Shown one piece after another: positions 8,177 through 15,817 of a DNA stretch of 64,000 nucleotides. The position numbers and the translations under genes are program-made. Below the pieces are notes generated by a model. It was given only the letters and a program-made list of their open reading frames with translations. It had not been told where the DNA came from and did not search any database. The DNA comes from an uncultured Coriobacteriia bacterium (lineage in GTDB: Bacteria > Actinomycetota > Coriobacteriia > Coriobacteriales > QAMH01), in assembly GCA_959608885.1 (NCBI GenBank), contig CAUHSG010000006.1, positions 30,363 to 94,362 of the forward strand, given 5' to 3'. Within the stretch, counting starts at the first letter, position 1, and every line of letters starts with the position of its first letter.

Positions 8177-9085
8177 CTAGAACTTGTTTCTCAGTATGCT
8201 CCAGCGCAGCCTGCTCGTACGCGGGTTCGTCGGCAGCATGATGTCCGTACGACCTGCAAGGAAGCGACGTGCCCTGGCCGAGACGTGCCTGACCGCAACC
8301 GCCTCGACGAGCTTCGCAGCATCCGAATTCATCATGCGCTCGTACTCACGCAGCAACACCTGCGCCATCGTCGTGCATTGATGCGCCAACTCGGGATCGA
8401 GGTCATCGCATGACGGCAATGCGGTCTGATCATCCCCAAGGCGTCTCTCGACGTAGCGATGTGGCAAGTCGCAGAATACATAGCCATCGCAGTACAGCGC
8501 CACGGCGTGAATCCAGGCATCGTAGTCACGCCCGAAGTCGAAGACCCGACGGCGTCGCAGAAGCTTGACGAGCGCACCATTCATGAGCATCGTGCAGCCG
8601 AGTGCCCAGTTGCGCACGAGCAGCAGGCTACCCGGATGCGAGGCGCACACTTCGTAGCCATCGAATTCATCGCCCACAACCCTACCGCGCGCATCGACGC
8701 AGTCAGTGCCGGCGTAGTAGAGCTCGGGACGGCTCGTGTTCGCAGAGATGTGGTCAGTGCCGGCGACAAGCTTGCCCTCGAGCCAAATGTCATCCTGGTT
8801 GGCAAGCGCGATGAAGTCATACTCCTCCACCGGCGCCTCGTAGATGAGCTTCATGAGCGTGCGCGTTTTGCCTCGGTGCGTGGTGTTGTAGATGATCTCG
8901 ATGTTGTCATGCTCGGAGGTGTACGTTTCGAGAATCCTGAACGTATTATCGGTCGAGCAATCATCGGAAACGCGCAGAAAAACCTCGACACCCTCTTGGT
9001 CGAGTATGCTATCGAGCTGCCGTGCAAGATGCTCCTGGCCGTTATAGGTGGCCATGAGGACGAGTACCCGTGCGTCGCCAGTCAT
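8177..9085 (-). CDS. Family 2 glycosyltransferase (rhamnosyltransferase-like)
   Basis: 302 residues. GT-A fold signatures are LVLMATYNGQEHLARQLDSI at the N-terminus, DDCSTDNT for nucleotide-sugar binding, and NQDDIWL, the DXD-like metal site plus the catalytic-side acidic pair. It probably adds a sugar to a cell-surface polysaccharide or lipid. No transmembrane helices are seen. It is convergent with the HAD gene and followed (upstream in sequence) by tRNA-Ser. The acceptor and donor sugars cannot be told from sequence. The nearby galU, which makes UDP-glucose, is on the same strand. Confidence 0.88.
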   Translation of the reverse strand: MTGDARVLVLMATYNGQEHLARQLDSILDQEGVEVFLRVSDDCSTDNTFRILETYTSEHDNIEIIYNTTHRGKTRTLMKLIYEAPVEEYDFIALANQDDIWLEGKLVAGTDHISANTSRPELYYAGTDCVDARGRVVGDEFDGYEVCASHPGSLLLVRNWALGCTMLMNGALVKLLRRRRVFDFGRDYDAWIHAVALYCDGYVFCDLPHRYVERRLGDDQTALPSCDDLDPELAHQCTTMAQVLLREYERMMNSDAAKLVEAVAVRHVSARARRFLAGRTDIMLPTNPRTSRLRWSILRNKF

Positions 9086-9126
9086 GACTCCCCCTTCGCC
9101 GTTGCGCAGCCCCTATACCTGCAAGC

Positions 9127-9219
9127 TGGCGGAGGGACAGGGATTCGAACCCTGGAGGCGGCTCAGCACCGCCTGACGGTTTTCAAGACCGTTGCATTCA
9201 ACCACTCTGCCATCCCTCC
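9127..9219 (-). tRNA. tRNA-Ser, anticodon TGA
   Basis: A class II tRNA of 93 nt with encoded CCA. The acceptor GGAGGGA pairs with TCCCTCC. The anticodon stem ACGGT/ACCGT closes the loop CTTGAAA with anticodon TGA. A long variable arm (GGCGGTGCTGAGCCGCC) is characteristic of serine tRNAs. A possible -10 TAGAAT lies at 9241-9246 on the minus strand. Confidence 0.97.
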
Positions 9220-9279
9220 GCATGTGGCGTGCATCGCAGTATTCTACACCAGACAAATACAGTGTGCGCTTGTCCGATT

Positions 9280-10134
9280 CTACGCGAAGAGCGAACCCAC
9301 CGTCTCCTTGAGGTACGCAGCAATCTTGGGGTCTTTCATAGCCTGTGCGACATTGGCGGCAATCCACGAGGGCACCGTACCGGTATCGTAGCCATCGCTC
9401 GGATCGATGACAATCGCGTACATGTCCTCGCGATCGAGCAGAGAGACGAGCGCATCCGTGAGCTGAATCTCGCCACCGGCACCGGGATCGGTCGTGGCAA
9501 GCAGTTCCATGACGGCCGGGCTCAGCAGGTAACGACCGAAGCTCGCGAGATTGCTCGGCGCGTCCTCGAGCGCGGGCTTCTCGACCATCTCGGTCACCTT
9601 CCACACGCCGTCACCCAGATCCTCGCCACCGATGATGCCAAAGCGACTCACCTCGTCGTCGGATACGGGCAGCACCGCGATGACGCTCGCTCCGCCATGA
9701 GTCTCGGAGACCTCGCGCATCCTCTGGCACATCGCGTTGTCGGGCACGAGCACGTCACCCAGCATGACGAAGAACATGTCATCACCTGTTTCGGGCGCAG
9801 CAACATGCACGGCATGTCCCAAGCCAAGCGGCTCGTCTTGGTACACGAACTTCACGGGAAGCGCGCCCGCATGCTCGACGGCGTCGGCGTACATGTCCTT
9901 GCCCACGCCACGCAGATGACTGACAAGTGCCTCGTTCGGGGAGAACTGATCCTCGATGGACTTCTTATCACGGCTATTGACGATGATGACCTCGTCAACG
10001 CCCGCCTCGAGGGCTTCCTCGACGATATACTGAATCGCCGGCTTGTCGACTACCGGCAGCATTTCCTTGGGCTGTGCCTTCGTCGCGGGCAAGAATCGGC
10101 TTCCCAGGCCAGCAGCGGGTATTACGGCTTTCAT
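9280..10134 (-). CDS. galU: UTP-glucose-1-phosphate uridylyltransferase
   Basis: 284 residues. The enzyme makes UDP-glucose from UTP and glucose-1-phosphate for cell-envelope glycans. The N-terminal signature is MKAVIPAAGLGSRFLPATKA with PKEMLPVVDKP following, and the sugar-binding region EMVEKP is present. The start at 10134 overlaps the leuB stop as ATGA, which rules out longer upstream in-frame starts and implies translational coupling. It is the last gene of the thrS-leu operon, an unusual place for galU. Confidence 0.95.
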   Translation of the reverse strand: MKAVIPAAGLGSRFLPATKAQPKEMLPVVDKPAIQYIVEEALEAGVDEVIIVNSRDKKSIEDQFSPNEALVSHLRGVGKDMYADAVEHAGALPVKFVYQDEPLGLGHAVHVAAPETGDDMFFVMLGDVLVPDNAMCQRMREVSETHGGASVIAVLPVSDDEVSRFGIIGGEDLGDGVWKVTEMVEKPALEDAPSNLASFGRYLLSPAVMELLATTDPGAGGEIQLTDALVSLLDREDMYAIVIDPSDGYDTGTVPSWIAANVAQAMKDPKIAAYLKETVGSLFA

Positions 10135-11234
10135 CTTTCCTCCTCGATGCAGGCGACGATTTTCTCGCCCATCTCCCTCGTTCCCAAAACGTGCGCGGCA
10201 TCTGTTTTCGCATCGGCAATGTCGGCCGTGCGCCAACCCTGGGCAAGCACGCGATCGACCACATGCGTCACCTCGGACGCAACCTCATCCAAGCCAAGGC
10301 CATGTGCAAGCATCATAGCAGTTGAGAGCACTTGGGCCAGAGGATTCGCGATGTTTTTGCCCGCGATGTTGGGAGCCGACCCATGGCAGGGCTCGAACAG
10401 CGAGCTCTCGTCACCGAGCGATGCACTCGCGAGCAGGCCGAGCGAGCCGGCGAGCACGGATGCCTCATCGGAGAGTATGTCACCAAAGGTGTTCTCGGTG
10501 AGGATGACATCGAACTGTGCCGGATTCATGACGAGCTGCATCGCACAGTTGTCGACGAGCATGTCGACGAGCTCGATGTCCGGATAATCGGCGGCAACAC
10601 GATGCACGACCTTGCGCCACAAGCGCCCCGTGTCGAGCACGTTGGCCTTGTCGACGCTCGTGACCTTGCCGCGTCGCTTGCCGGCCGCCGCAAAGGCATG
10701 GCACGCGATGCGCTCGATTTCGTGCTCGTCATACTGCATGACATCATGCGCATGCATCCCCGCAGCAGTCTCCACGGTCACGTGCTCACCGAAGTACAAG
10801 CCGCCCGTGAGCTCGCGCACGATGAGAACATCGCACCCGAGCACCGCCTCGGGCTTGAGCGGCGAGGCATCGATCAGCGCATCGTATACGTGCACGGGAC
10901 GAAGGTTCGCGTACAGCCCGAGCTCTTTGCGTATGCCGAGCAAGCCGTCTTCAGGCCGTGGCTTGTTCGGATCGACGGTATCCCAGCGCGGACCCCCGAC
11001 AGCGCCGAGCAAAACCGCATCGGCACGTAGGGCAAGCTCGAGCGTGGCCTCGGGCAAGGCGCATCCGCACGCGTCAATTGCGCAGCCGCCGATGAGGGCC
11101 TCGGTGCATGTGAACTCGATGTCATGCTTGCGTCCGACGGCATACAGAACATCAAGCGCGACTTGCATGATCTCCGGACCAATGCCATCACCTGGCAAGA
11201 CGCAAATATCGTAGTGCTGCTTGTCCACAATCAT
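10131..11234 (-). CDS. leuB: 3-Isopropylmalate dehydrogenase
   Basis: 367 residues. It oxidatively decarboxylates 3-isopropylmalate with NAD+ in leucine synthesis. Family marks are LPGDGIGPEIM at the N-terminus, ELTGGLYFGE, SVDKANVLDTGRLWR, and near the C-terminus EPCHGSAPNIAGKNIANP. The start ATG at 11234 overlaps the leuD stop (TGATG). It is an isocitrate/isopropylmalate dehydrogenase family member; linkage to leuC and leuD decides for LeuB. Confidence 0.96.
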   Translation of the reverse strand: MIVDKQHYDICVLPGDGIGPEIMQVALDVLYAVGRKHDIEFTCTEALIGGCAIDACGCALPEATLELALRADAVLLGAVGGPRWDTVDPNKPRPEDGLLGIRKELGLYANLRPVHVYDALIDASPLKPEAVLGCDVLIVRELTGGLYFGEHVTVETAAGMHAHDVMQYDEHEIERIACHAFAAAGKRRGKVTSVDKANVLDTGRLWRKVVHRVAADYPDIELVDMLVDNCAMQLVMNPAQFDVILTENTFGDILSDEASVLAGSLGLLASASLGDESSLFEPCHGSAPNIAGKNIANPLAQVLSTAMMLAHGLGLDEVASEVTHVVDRVLAQGWRTADIADAKTDAAHVLGTREMGEKIVACIEEER

Positions 11235-11722
11235 CACCTGTGCGCCTTCGTCCGTGCGACGAGGCCGCCCGCCTCGATGATTTCCTGTATGAACGGCTCG
11301 AAGGGCCGGACATCCCAGCTCTCCCCCGTAGTCAGGTCTTCGATGAGGCCCGTGCTCGTATCGGCAAAAACCGTATCGCCTTCCTCGACGCCATCGGCAG
11401 CCTCGGGACACTCGATGATGGGCAATCCGACGTTAATGGCGTTGCGATAGAAGATACGCGCGAAGCTCTTGGCGATGACGCAGGAGATGCCGGCCGCCTT
11501 GATGCAGCTCGGCGCGTGCTCACGCGACGAGCCACAGCCAAAGTTCTCACCGGCGACGATGATGTCACCCGGCTTTACCCGTTGCGTGAACGTCGGGTCG
11601 AGATCCTCCATACAATGCAGCGCGAGCTCGTCCATATCGGATGAGTTTAGGTAGCGTGCTGCGATGATCGCGTCGGTATCGACGTCGCGTCCATACTTGA
11701 TTGCCGTGCCGTTAAATTGCAT
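11234..11722 (-). CDS. leuD: 3-Isopropylmalate dehydratase small subunit
   Basis: 162 residues, the short LeuD2/HacB-like form. It pairs with LeuC to isomerise 2- to 3-isopropylmalate. YGRDVDTDAIIAARYL and the swivelling-domain loop NFGCGSSREHAP are clear. Its ribosome binding site is weak (GGGTTGA), and the message ahead of it passes through a long palindromic element, so LeuD may be produced at a different rate from LeuC. The stop overlaps the leuB start. Confidence 0.95.
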   Translation of the reverse strand: MQFNGTAIKYGRDVDTDAIIAARYLNSSDMDELALHCMEDLDPTFTQRVKPGDIIVAGENFGCGSSREHAPSCIKAAGISCVIAKSFARIFYRNAINVGLPIIECPEAADGVEEGDTVFADTSTGLIEDLTTGESWDVRPFEPFIQEIIEAGGLVARTKAHR

Positions 11723-11750
11723 GATTCAACCCAAGCCAATCCACGAGAGA

Positions 11751-11948
11751 GATGCTTCGCGAACGCTTTTCGAAGCCCGGTGAGCAGAGATGTCAAAATC
11801 GCGAGGCGGTTTGCGAGGACTGTTTGAGCGCGCTGTCCTTGCGCGCGAGTTTCCCTAAAGGGACTAGCTTCGCGTCGCCGCACGCGGCCTCACGATTTTG
11901 ACAGCTCGGGTGCGAACCACTGTGCGAGAAAAGCGTTCGCGAAGCATC
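11751..11948 (+). repeat. Long palindromic element A (leuC-leuD spacer)
   Basis: Outer arms 11751-11770 and 11929-11948 are perfect 20-bp inverted repeats. Inner arms 11791-11807 and 11887-11903 match at 16 of 17. The core (about 11810-11886) is nearly the same as the core of element B at 17.3 kb: both contain TGCGAGGACTGT, TGAGCG, GCGAGTTTCCCTAAAGGGAC and GTCGCCGCAC in the same spacing. Arms A and B are unrelated in sequence. The stretch 11949-12017 is a second, diverged copy of the right arm, reaching the leuC stop. Confidence 0.85.
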
Positions 11949-12017
11949 CTGACCACCTTGCGATTTTAACGCTTCGGGTGCGAGTCATTGGCAAGAAAAG
12001 CGTTTACGGAAGCGCCT

Positions 12018-13283
12018 TCACGCCAGTTGCCCTGGCGTGCAGACATAGCCGGCAACGGCACTGGCTGCGGCCACGGCGGGACTCGCGAGAATGACCTCGC
12101 TATCCTTGGCCCCCATGCGACCAACGAAGTTGCGGTTAGTGGTAGCGATGCAGCGTTCGCCCGATGCGAGCACGCCCATATACCCGCCCAGACAGGGACC
12201 GCAGGTAGGTGTCGATACGGCGCAATGCGCATCAAGGAACACGTCCATGAGCCCCTCGCGTACACACTGACGATACACGTCCTGGGTCGCGGGAATAATG
12301 ATGCAGCGCACGCTGGGAGCAACCGTACGGTCGCGCAACACCTCGGCAGCCATGCGCATGTCCTCGATGCGCCCGTTCGTGCAGCTGCCGATAACGGCCT
12401 GGTCGATGTGCATGTCATTGCAGCCAGCAGCCGGCTTTGTGTTGCTCGGCAGGTGCGGCAACGAAACCGTCGGGGCAACCTGCGAGACATCGATGTGAAT
12501 CGTACGCACATAGTGAGCGTCCTCATCTGAAGCGTACTCGACCCGTGGCCGCTCGGCACGCGGCTCCACATAGGCACGCGTCACATCATCGACAGCGAAG
12601 ATGCCCGTCTTGGCACCCGCCTCGATGGCCATGTTGCACATCGTGAAACGTCCGTCCATCGAGATCTGCGCGACGGCCGGACCGGTGAACTCCAGCACCT
12701 GGTACAGCGCGCCATCGACACCGATCATGCCGATGATATGCAATATGAGGTCCTTCGCGCCCGCGCCGGGAGCGAACTCCCCTTCAAGAACGATCCTGAT
12801 GCTCTCGGGAACCTTGAACCAGGCACTACCCGTCGCAAAGGCGACGCCCACGTCGGTCGACCCCATGCCGGTCGAAAATGCCCCGAGCGCACCGTAGGTG
12901 CAGGTGTGCGAATCGGCGCCAATGGTCAGGTCACCTGGCACGACTACGCCCTTCTCAGGTAGTAGCGCATGTTCGATTCCCGCGCACCCGATCTCGTAGT
13001 AATGCTCGATGCCGTGCTCGTGGGCAAACTCGCGCATGAGCTTAGCCTGCTCGGCGCTCTTGATATCCTTATTCGGCGTGTAATGATCCGGAACGAGAAC
13101 CACACGTGTCGAGTCAAAGACCCCACCACCCACCTGATGACACACGTCGATGGCAATGGGCGCCGTGATGTCGTTGGCATGCGCCACATCGAGCGTGCAC
13201 TCGACAAGCTGACCTGGAACGACCTCGTCGAGCCCCGCGTGCGCCGCAAGGATCTTCTCGGCGATGGTCATGGGCCGCGCCAT
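12018..13283 (-). CDS. leuC: 3-Isopropylmalate dehydratase large subunit
   Basis: 421 residues, the short type found with small LeuD (not the about 466-residue E. coli type). It is an aconitase-family [4Fe-4S] enzyme. Ligand cysteines are in SCTNGRIEDMR and in STPTCGPCLGG near the C-terminus. GADSHTCTYGALGAFSTGMGS is the substrate/cluster loop. Its ATG overlaps the thrS stop (TAATG), so it is translationally coupled to thrS. leuA is not in the window. Confidence 0.95.
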   Translation of the reverse strand: MARPMTIAEKILAAHAGLDEVVPGQLVECTLDVAHANDITAPIAIDVCHQVGGGVFDSTRVVLVPDHYTPNKDIKSAEQAKLMREFAHEHGIEHYYEIGCAGIEHALLPEKGVVVPGDLTIGADSHTCTYGALGAFSTGMGSTDVGVAFATGSAWFKVPESIRIVLEGEFAPGAGAKDLILHIIGMIGVDGALYQVLEFTGPAVAQISMDGRFTMCNMAIEAGAKTGIFAVDDVTRAYVEPRAERPRVEYASDEDAHYVRTIHIDVSQVAPTVSLPHLPSNTKPAAGCNDMHIDQAVIGSCTNGRIEDMRMAAEVLRDRTVAPSVRCIIIPATQDVYRQCVREGLMDVFLDAHCAVSTPTCGPCLGGYMGVLASGERCIATTNRNFVGRMGAKDSEVILASPAVAAASAVAGYVCTPGQLA

Positions 13284-15205
13284 TAGACCTGAGCTTCCTC
13301 GATAATCTTCGTGAAGTACTCGAGCTTCATCGAGCCCAAATCGCCCTCATGGCGCTCGCGTACCGCAACCTCGCCGTTTTCGACTTCCTTGTCGCCAATG
13401 ACGAGCATGTAGGGCACGCGTTGCCCCTGCGCCTTGGCGATCTTCACGCGCATCGGCTCGTTTTGCTCGTACACCTCGACGCGCCCACCTTGTGCGCGCA
13501 GCTCGGCCGCGACTTGTTCGGCAGCCTCGACGTGACGATCGGCAATGGGGATGATGACGGCCTGCGTCGGCGCGAGCCACAACGGCAGATTGCCGCTCGT
13601 GTGCTCGATGAGTATGCCGAGGAAACGCTCGATGGAGCCGAAGAGCGCACGATGGAGCATCCACGGACGCTCGCTCGTGTTATCGGCCGTACGATACGTG
13701 ATGTCGAAGCGCTCGGGCAGGTTGAAGTCGACCTGCACCGTCGAGCACTGCCACCAGCGGCCGAGTGCGTCCTTGACCTTGATGTCGATCTTGGGACCAT
13801 AGAAGGCGCCATCGCCGGGATTGATCTCGTACGGAATGCCGCGGCGTTCGATGGCCTCGCGCAAGAAGCTCTCGGCCTTTTCCCACATCTCATCGGTGCC
13901 GATGGACTTCTCGGGACGCGTGGAGATCTCGGCCATGTACTCGAAACCGAACTCCTTCATGATGGAATCGGCCAGGTCGAGGATTGCGCAGACCTCATCG
14001 ACGACCTGATCCTCGCGGCAAAAGACATGAGCGTCGTCCTGCGTGAAGCCACGTGCGCGCATAAGACCATGCACGGCGCCACTCATCTCATGACGATACA
14101 CGGTGCCAAACTCGAAGTATCTGATGGGCAGTTCGCGATACGAGTGGATGTCGTTCTTATAGAGGATGACGTGGCCCGGGCAATTCATTGGCTTGACGCC
14201 GTACTCGCTCAGACGCGGTTCCTCGTCGCTTCCCTCGTTGATCTCGAAGAAGTACATGTTGTCCTTGTAGTAGCCGTAGTGACCACTCGTCTTCCAGACA
14301 TCCGCCTTATAGATGTGCGGCGTGATGACTTCCTCGTAACCTCTGCGGTACAGTTCCTTGCGCAGCCATTCCTGCATGATGCGGATGATGCGCGCGCCAG
14401 CCGGCAGATACAGTGGCAAGCCCACGCCGGCTTCCTCGTCCATCATGTAGATGCCAAGCTCACGGCCAAGCTTGCGGTGATCACGCTTCTCGGCCTCCTC
14501 GAGCATGAAGAGATACTCCTTCAAATCCTTCTTGTCGAAGAACGCGGTGCCGTAGAGACGTTGGAGCTGCTCGTTGTCAGCATCCCCCTTCCAGTAGGCG
14601 CCGGCAATCTTCATGAGCTTGAATGCGCCGACCTTGCGCGAGCTGGGAATGTGCGGGCCGGTACACAGGTCGACGAAATCTCCGTGACGGTAAACCGAGA
14701 TCTCGGCGTCCTCGGGAAGATCATCGATATGCTCGATCTTGAACTTCTGGTCCTTGAAAATCTCCTTGGCCTCGTCGCGCGTGACGATTTCGCGGATGAA
14801 GGGCTCATCCTTCTTGACGATTTCCTTCATCTTGGCCTCAATGGCCTCGAAATCATCCGAGGAGATGTTCTCAGCCAGGCCGAAATCGTAGAAGAAACCG
14901 TCATCGGTTTGCGGGCCAAAGGCGATCTGGGCTCCGGGGAAGAGCTCCTGCACGGCCTCTGCCATGATATGCGCCGTCGAGTGACGCAAGATGCCGAGCC
15001 CCTCGGGAGATGTCTTGGTGATGATCTCGACTTGCGCGCCATCGTGAAGCGGCGCGTTGAGGTCGACGAGCTCGCCATCAACCTTGCCGGCAATCGCCGC
15101 CTTGGCAAGCCCGGCGCCAATAGCAGCCGCGCAATCGGCGATTGTCGCGCCCTCTTCGAGCTCTTTGGTGGATTCGTCGGGGAGATAGACGGAAATCGTG
15201 CTCAT
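13283..15205 (-). CDS. thrS: Threonyl-tRNA synthetase
   Basis: 640 residues, normal for a class II ThrRS. It has an N-terminal TGS domain (ISVYLPD...), a HxxxH editing domain (RHSTAHIMAEAV), catalytic motif 2 (YRHEMSGAVHGLMRARGFTQDDAH), zinc-binding MNCPGH, and a C-terminal anticodon-binding domain (VIIPIADRH). The start is the ATG at 15205, with AAAGGAA upstream. A longer in-frame start at 15235 lacks a site. The leader is about 100 bp and shows no T-box. It heads the thrS-leuC-leuD-leuB-galU operon. Confidence 0.96.
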   Translation of the reverse strand: MSTISVYLPDESTKELEEGATIADCAAAIGAGLAKAAIAGKVDGELVDLNAPLHDGAQVEIITKTSPEGLGILRHSTAHIMAEAVQELFPGAQIAFGPQTDDGFFYDFGLAENISSDDFEAIEAKMKEIVKKDEPFIREIVTRDEAKEIFKDQKFKIEHIDDLPEDAEISVYRHGDFVDLCTGPHIPSSRKVGAFKLMKIAGAYWKGDADNEQLQRLYGTAFFDKKDLKEYLFMLEEAEKRDHRKLGRELGIYMMDEEAGVGLPLYLPAGARIIRIMQEWLRKELYRRGYEEVITPHIYKADVWKTSGHYGYYKDNMYFFEINEGSDEEPRLSEYGVKPMNCPGHVILYKNDIHSYRELPIRYFEFGTVYRHEMSGAVHGLMRARGFTQDDAHVFCREDQVVDEVCAILDLADSIMKEFGFEYMAEISTRPEKSIGTDEMWEKAESFLREAIERRGIPYEINPGDGAFYGPKIDIKVKDALGRWWQCSTVQVDFNLPERFDITYRTADNTSERPWMLHRALFGSIERFLGILIEHTSGNLPLWLAPTQAVIIPIADRHVEAAEQVAAELRAQGGRVEVYEQNEPMRVKIAKAQGQRVPYMLVIGDKEVENGEVAVRERHEGDLGSMKLEYFTKIIEEAQV

Positions 15206-15315
15206 GAAAATTCCTTTCTGCCCGTGCTCGGCCACAAACCGAGTGGGACTTCGTCGATAGAAGCACTTGGCGAGAATCTACACCGCAGCAAGACGCGATG
15301 CAAGGGAAACTTGAG

Positions 15316-15759
15316 TTAGACCGCGCGCTGGCGCCTTTGACGCGCAGGCGGACGACCACAATAGGGACAAATCTGCCAACCGGGCTCAAGCGGCCTTCCG
15401 CAATTGACGCAGACATTGCGTAGCTGGACGCAGCATTTGGGACAAGCAATGTAATCGTCCTTCACCGGCTCGCCGCAACGCGGACAATTGCCGTAATCGG
15501 CAAGCTGGCGTCCCATGAGCTCGAGATTCATGGCTTGCTCGGTGGAATCGGCGGTATTGAGCGGCGGACGCATCAGGCAGTAGGCGACGAGACCGGCAAC
15601 GGGAACAACGGCGATGGCGGTCCACAGACCCACGGGAGCTTCGCGCGTCTTGGCATCCCGATTGACCCAGACGATGCAGACAACCCACAGACCAATCATG
15701 ACGATCGCGGTTATGATCAGGATGGCGAGTACGGGAGGTGTGAGTATCGACGAGAGCAT
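15316..15759 (-). CDS. Two-helix membrane protein with double zinc ribbon
   Basis: 147 residues. Two transmembrane segments (about residues 8-32 and 43-63) are followed by a cytoplasmic tail with two rubredoxin-like knuckles: CPRCGEPVKDDYIACPKC and CVNCGRPLEPGWQICPYC. This is the double zinc ribbon layout. The tail ends in a basic patch (RQRRQR). The function is unknown. Several other small zinc-ribbon proteins occur in this window (24.4 and 43.1 kb). Confidence 0.85.
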   Translation of the reverse strand: MLSSILTPPVLAILIITAIVMIGLWVVCIVWVNRDAKTREAPVGLWTAIAVVPVAGLVAYCLMRPPLNTADSTEQAMNLELMGRQLADYGNCPRCGEPVKDDYIACPKCCVQLRNVCVNCGRPLEPGWQICPYCGRPPARQRRQRAV

Positions 15760-15817
15760 CTCGGATATGCTTCCTTCTCCTTGCTGCCTGTATTGATGGC
15801 TATTGATGCAGATTCTA

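Noticed and set aside
11647..11883. Short minus-strand frames through the cores of elements A and B giving similar peptides (EASPFRETRA, AQTVLA)
   Set aside because: The likeness follows from the shared DNA core. No ribosome binding site, and the frames end in unrelated sequence; most likely not translated.
15206..15315. T-box leader ahead of thrS
   Set aside because: The region is short and lacks the T-box AGGGTGGNACCGCG sequence and the specifier stem; only a small CTCGG/CCGAG hairpin is present.
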